DNA of 5,255 nucleotides. It comes from Thermococcus sp. (GTDB lineage: Archaea > Methanobacteriota_B > Thermococci > Thermococcales > Thermococcaceae). A program made the position numbers and the translations under genes. The notes under the pieces are model-generated. The model searched no databases, was not told the DNA's origin, and saw only the letters and a list, made by a program, of their open reading frames with translations. Below, in pieces: positions 5,179 to 5,255 of this stretch; position 1 is the first letter of the stretch; the number at the start of each line of letters is the position of its first letter. Where the stretch lies: assembly GCA_027035445.1 (NCBI GenBank), contig JALVUT010000017.1:1-5255 (forward strand). Reading direction: 5' to 3'.

Positions 5179-5255
5179 ATGAGGAAGGTTGAGCGGTTTA
5201 TGACTGAGAACAACATAAGGATTGGAGACTACGTTAGCATCGTCAAGGTTGAGAA
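5179..5255 (+). CDS. gatD: Probable Glu-tRNA(Gln) amidotransferase subunit D, N-terminus only
   Basis: Only the first 25 codons are visible: MRKVERFMTEN, then NIRIGDYVSIVKVE, before the right edge. This matches my recollection of archaeal GatD N termini: a short helix followed by a G-D-x-V strand that opens the small beta-barrel domain before the asparaginase-like catalytic domain. GatD and GatE together convert Glu-tRNA(Gln) to Gln-tRNA(Gln), with GatD hydrolysing glutamine (or asparagine) to supply ammonia. The ATG has a strong ribosome binding site and an upstream TATA box. No catalytic residue lies within the window, so the assignment rests on a short segment and could be wrong; another protein beginning with a small barrel domain would look similar. 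Confidence 0.6.
   Translation, partial: MRKVERFMTENNIRIGDYVSIVKVE

Overview
The window is a stretch of core euryarchaeal genome and reads as Thermococcales (Thermococcus or Pyrococcus-like). The evidence is the gene set (archaeal RNA polymerase subunit F, L21e, Pus10, an archaeal-type KsgA/Dim1, a DUF655 protein and a GatD-like N terminus), TATA elements about 25 bases before inferred transcript starts, GAGGTGA-type ribosome binding sites, and short gene gaps. The genus is inferred from remembered protein similarity, not from a search.

From right to left on the minus strand there is a run of information-processing genes: pus10 (tRNA pseudouridine synthase), rpl21e (ribosomal protein L21e), rpoF (RNA polymerase subunit Rpo4/F), a DUF655 OB-fold/HhH protein, and rsmA/ksgA (16S rRNA adenine dimethyltransferase). 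rpl21e/rpoF and DUF655/rsmA are each joined by a 4-base ATGA overlap, so each pair is probably translationally coupled. A TATA-like box lies before DUF655 and another before rpl21e, which divides the cluster into at least three possible transcription units. Downstream of rsmA, on the same strand but with its own probable leaderless promoter, is the first 392 residues of an uncharacterised radical SAM enzyme that runs off the left edge. Its Fe-S motif is a non-canonical CX8CX2C.

On the plus strand, divergent from pus10, is a small HTH plus zinc-ribbon protein (predicted regulator or nucleic-acid binder). After it comes the first 25 codons of a gene that looks like gatD (Glu-tRNA(Gln) amidotransferase subunit D), cut by the right edge.

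Functionally the window concerns translation and transcription: tRNA modification, rRNA modification, a ribosomal protein, a polymerase subunit and tRNA-dependent amidation. There are no mobile elements, CRISPR arrays, tRNA or rRNA genes, and no gene-free stretch longer than about 140 bases. I see no new multi-gene system. The points most worth a second look are the radical SAM motif, the uncharacterised DUF655 protein in its conserved setting, the long and possibly structured rpl21e leader, and the crowded divergent promoter between pus10 and the HTH/zinc-ribbon gene.
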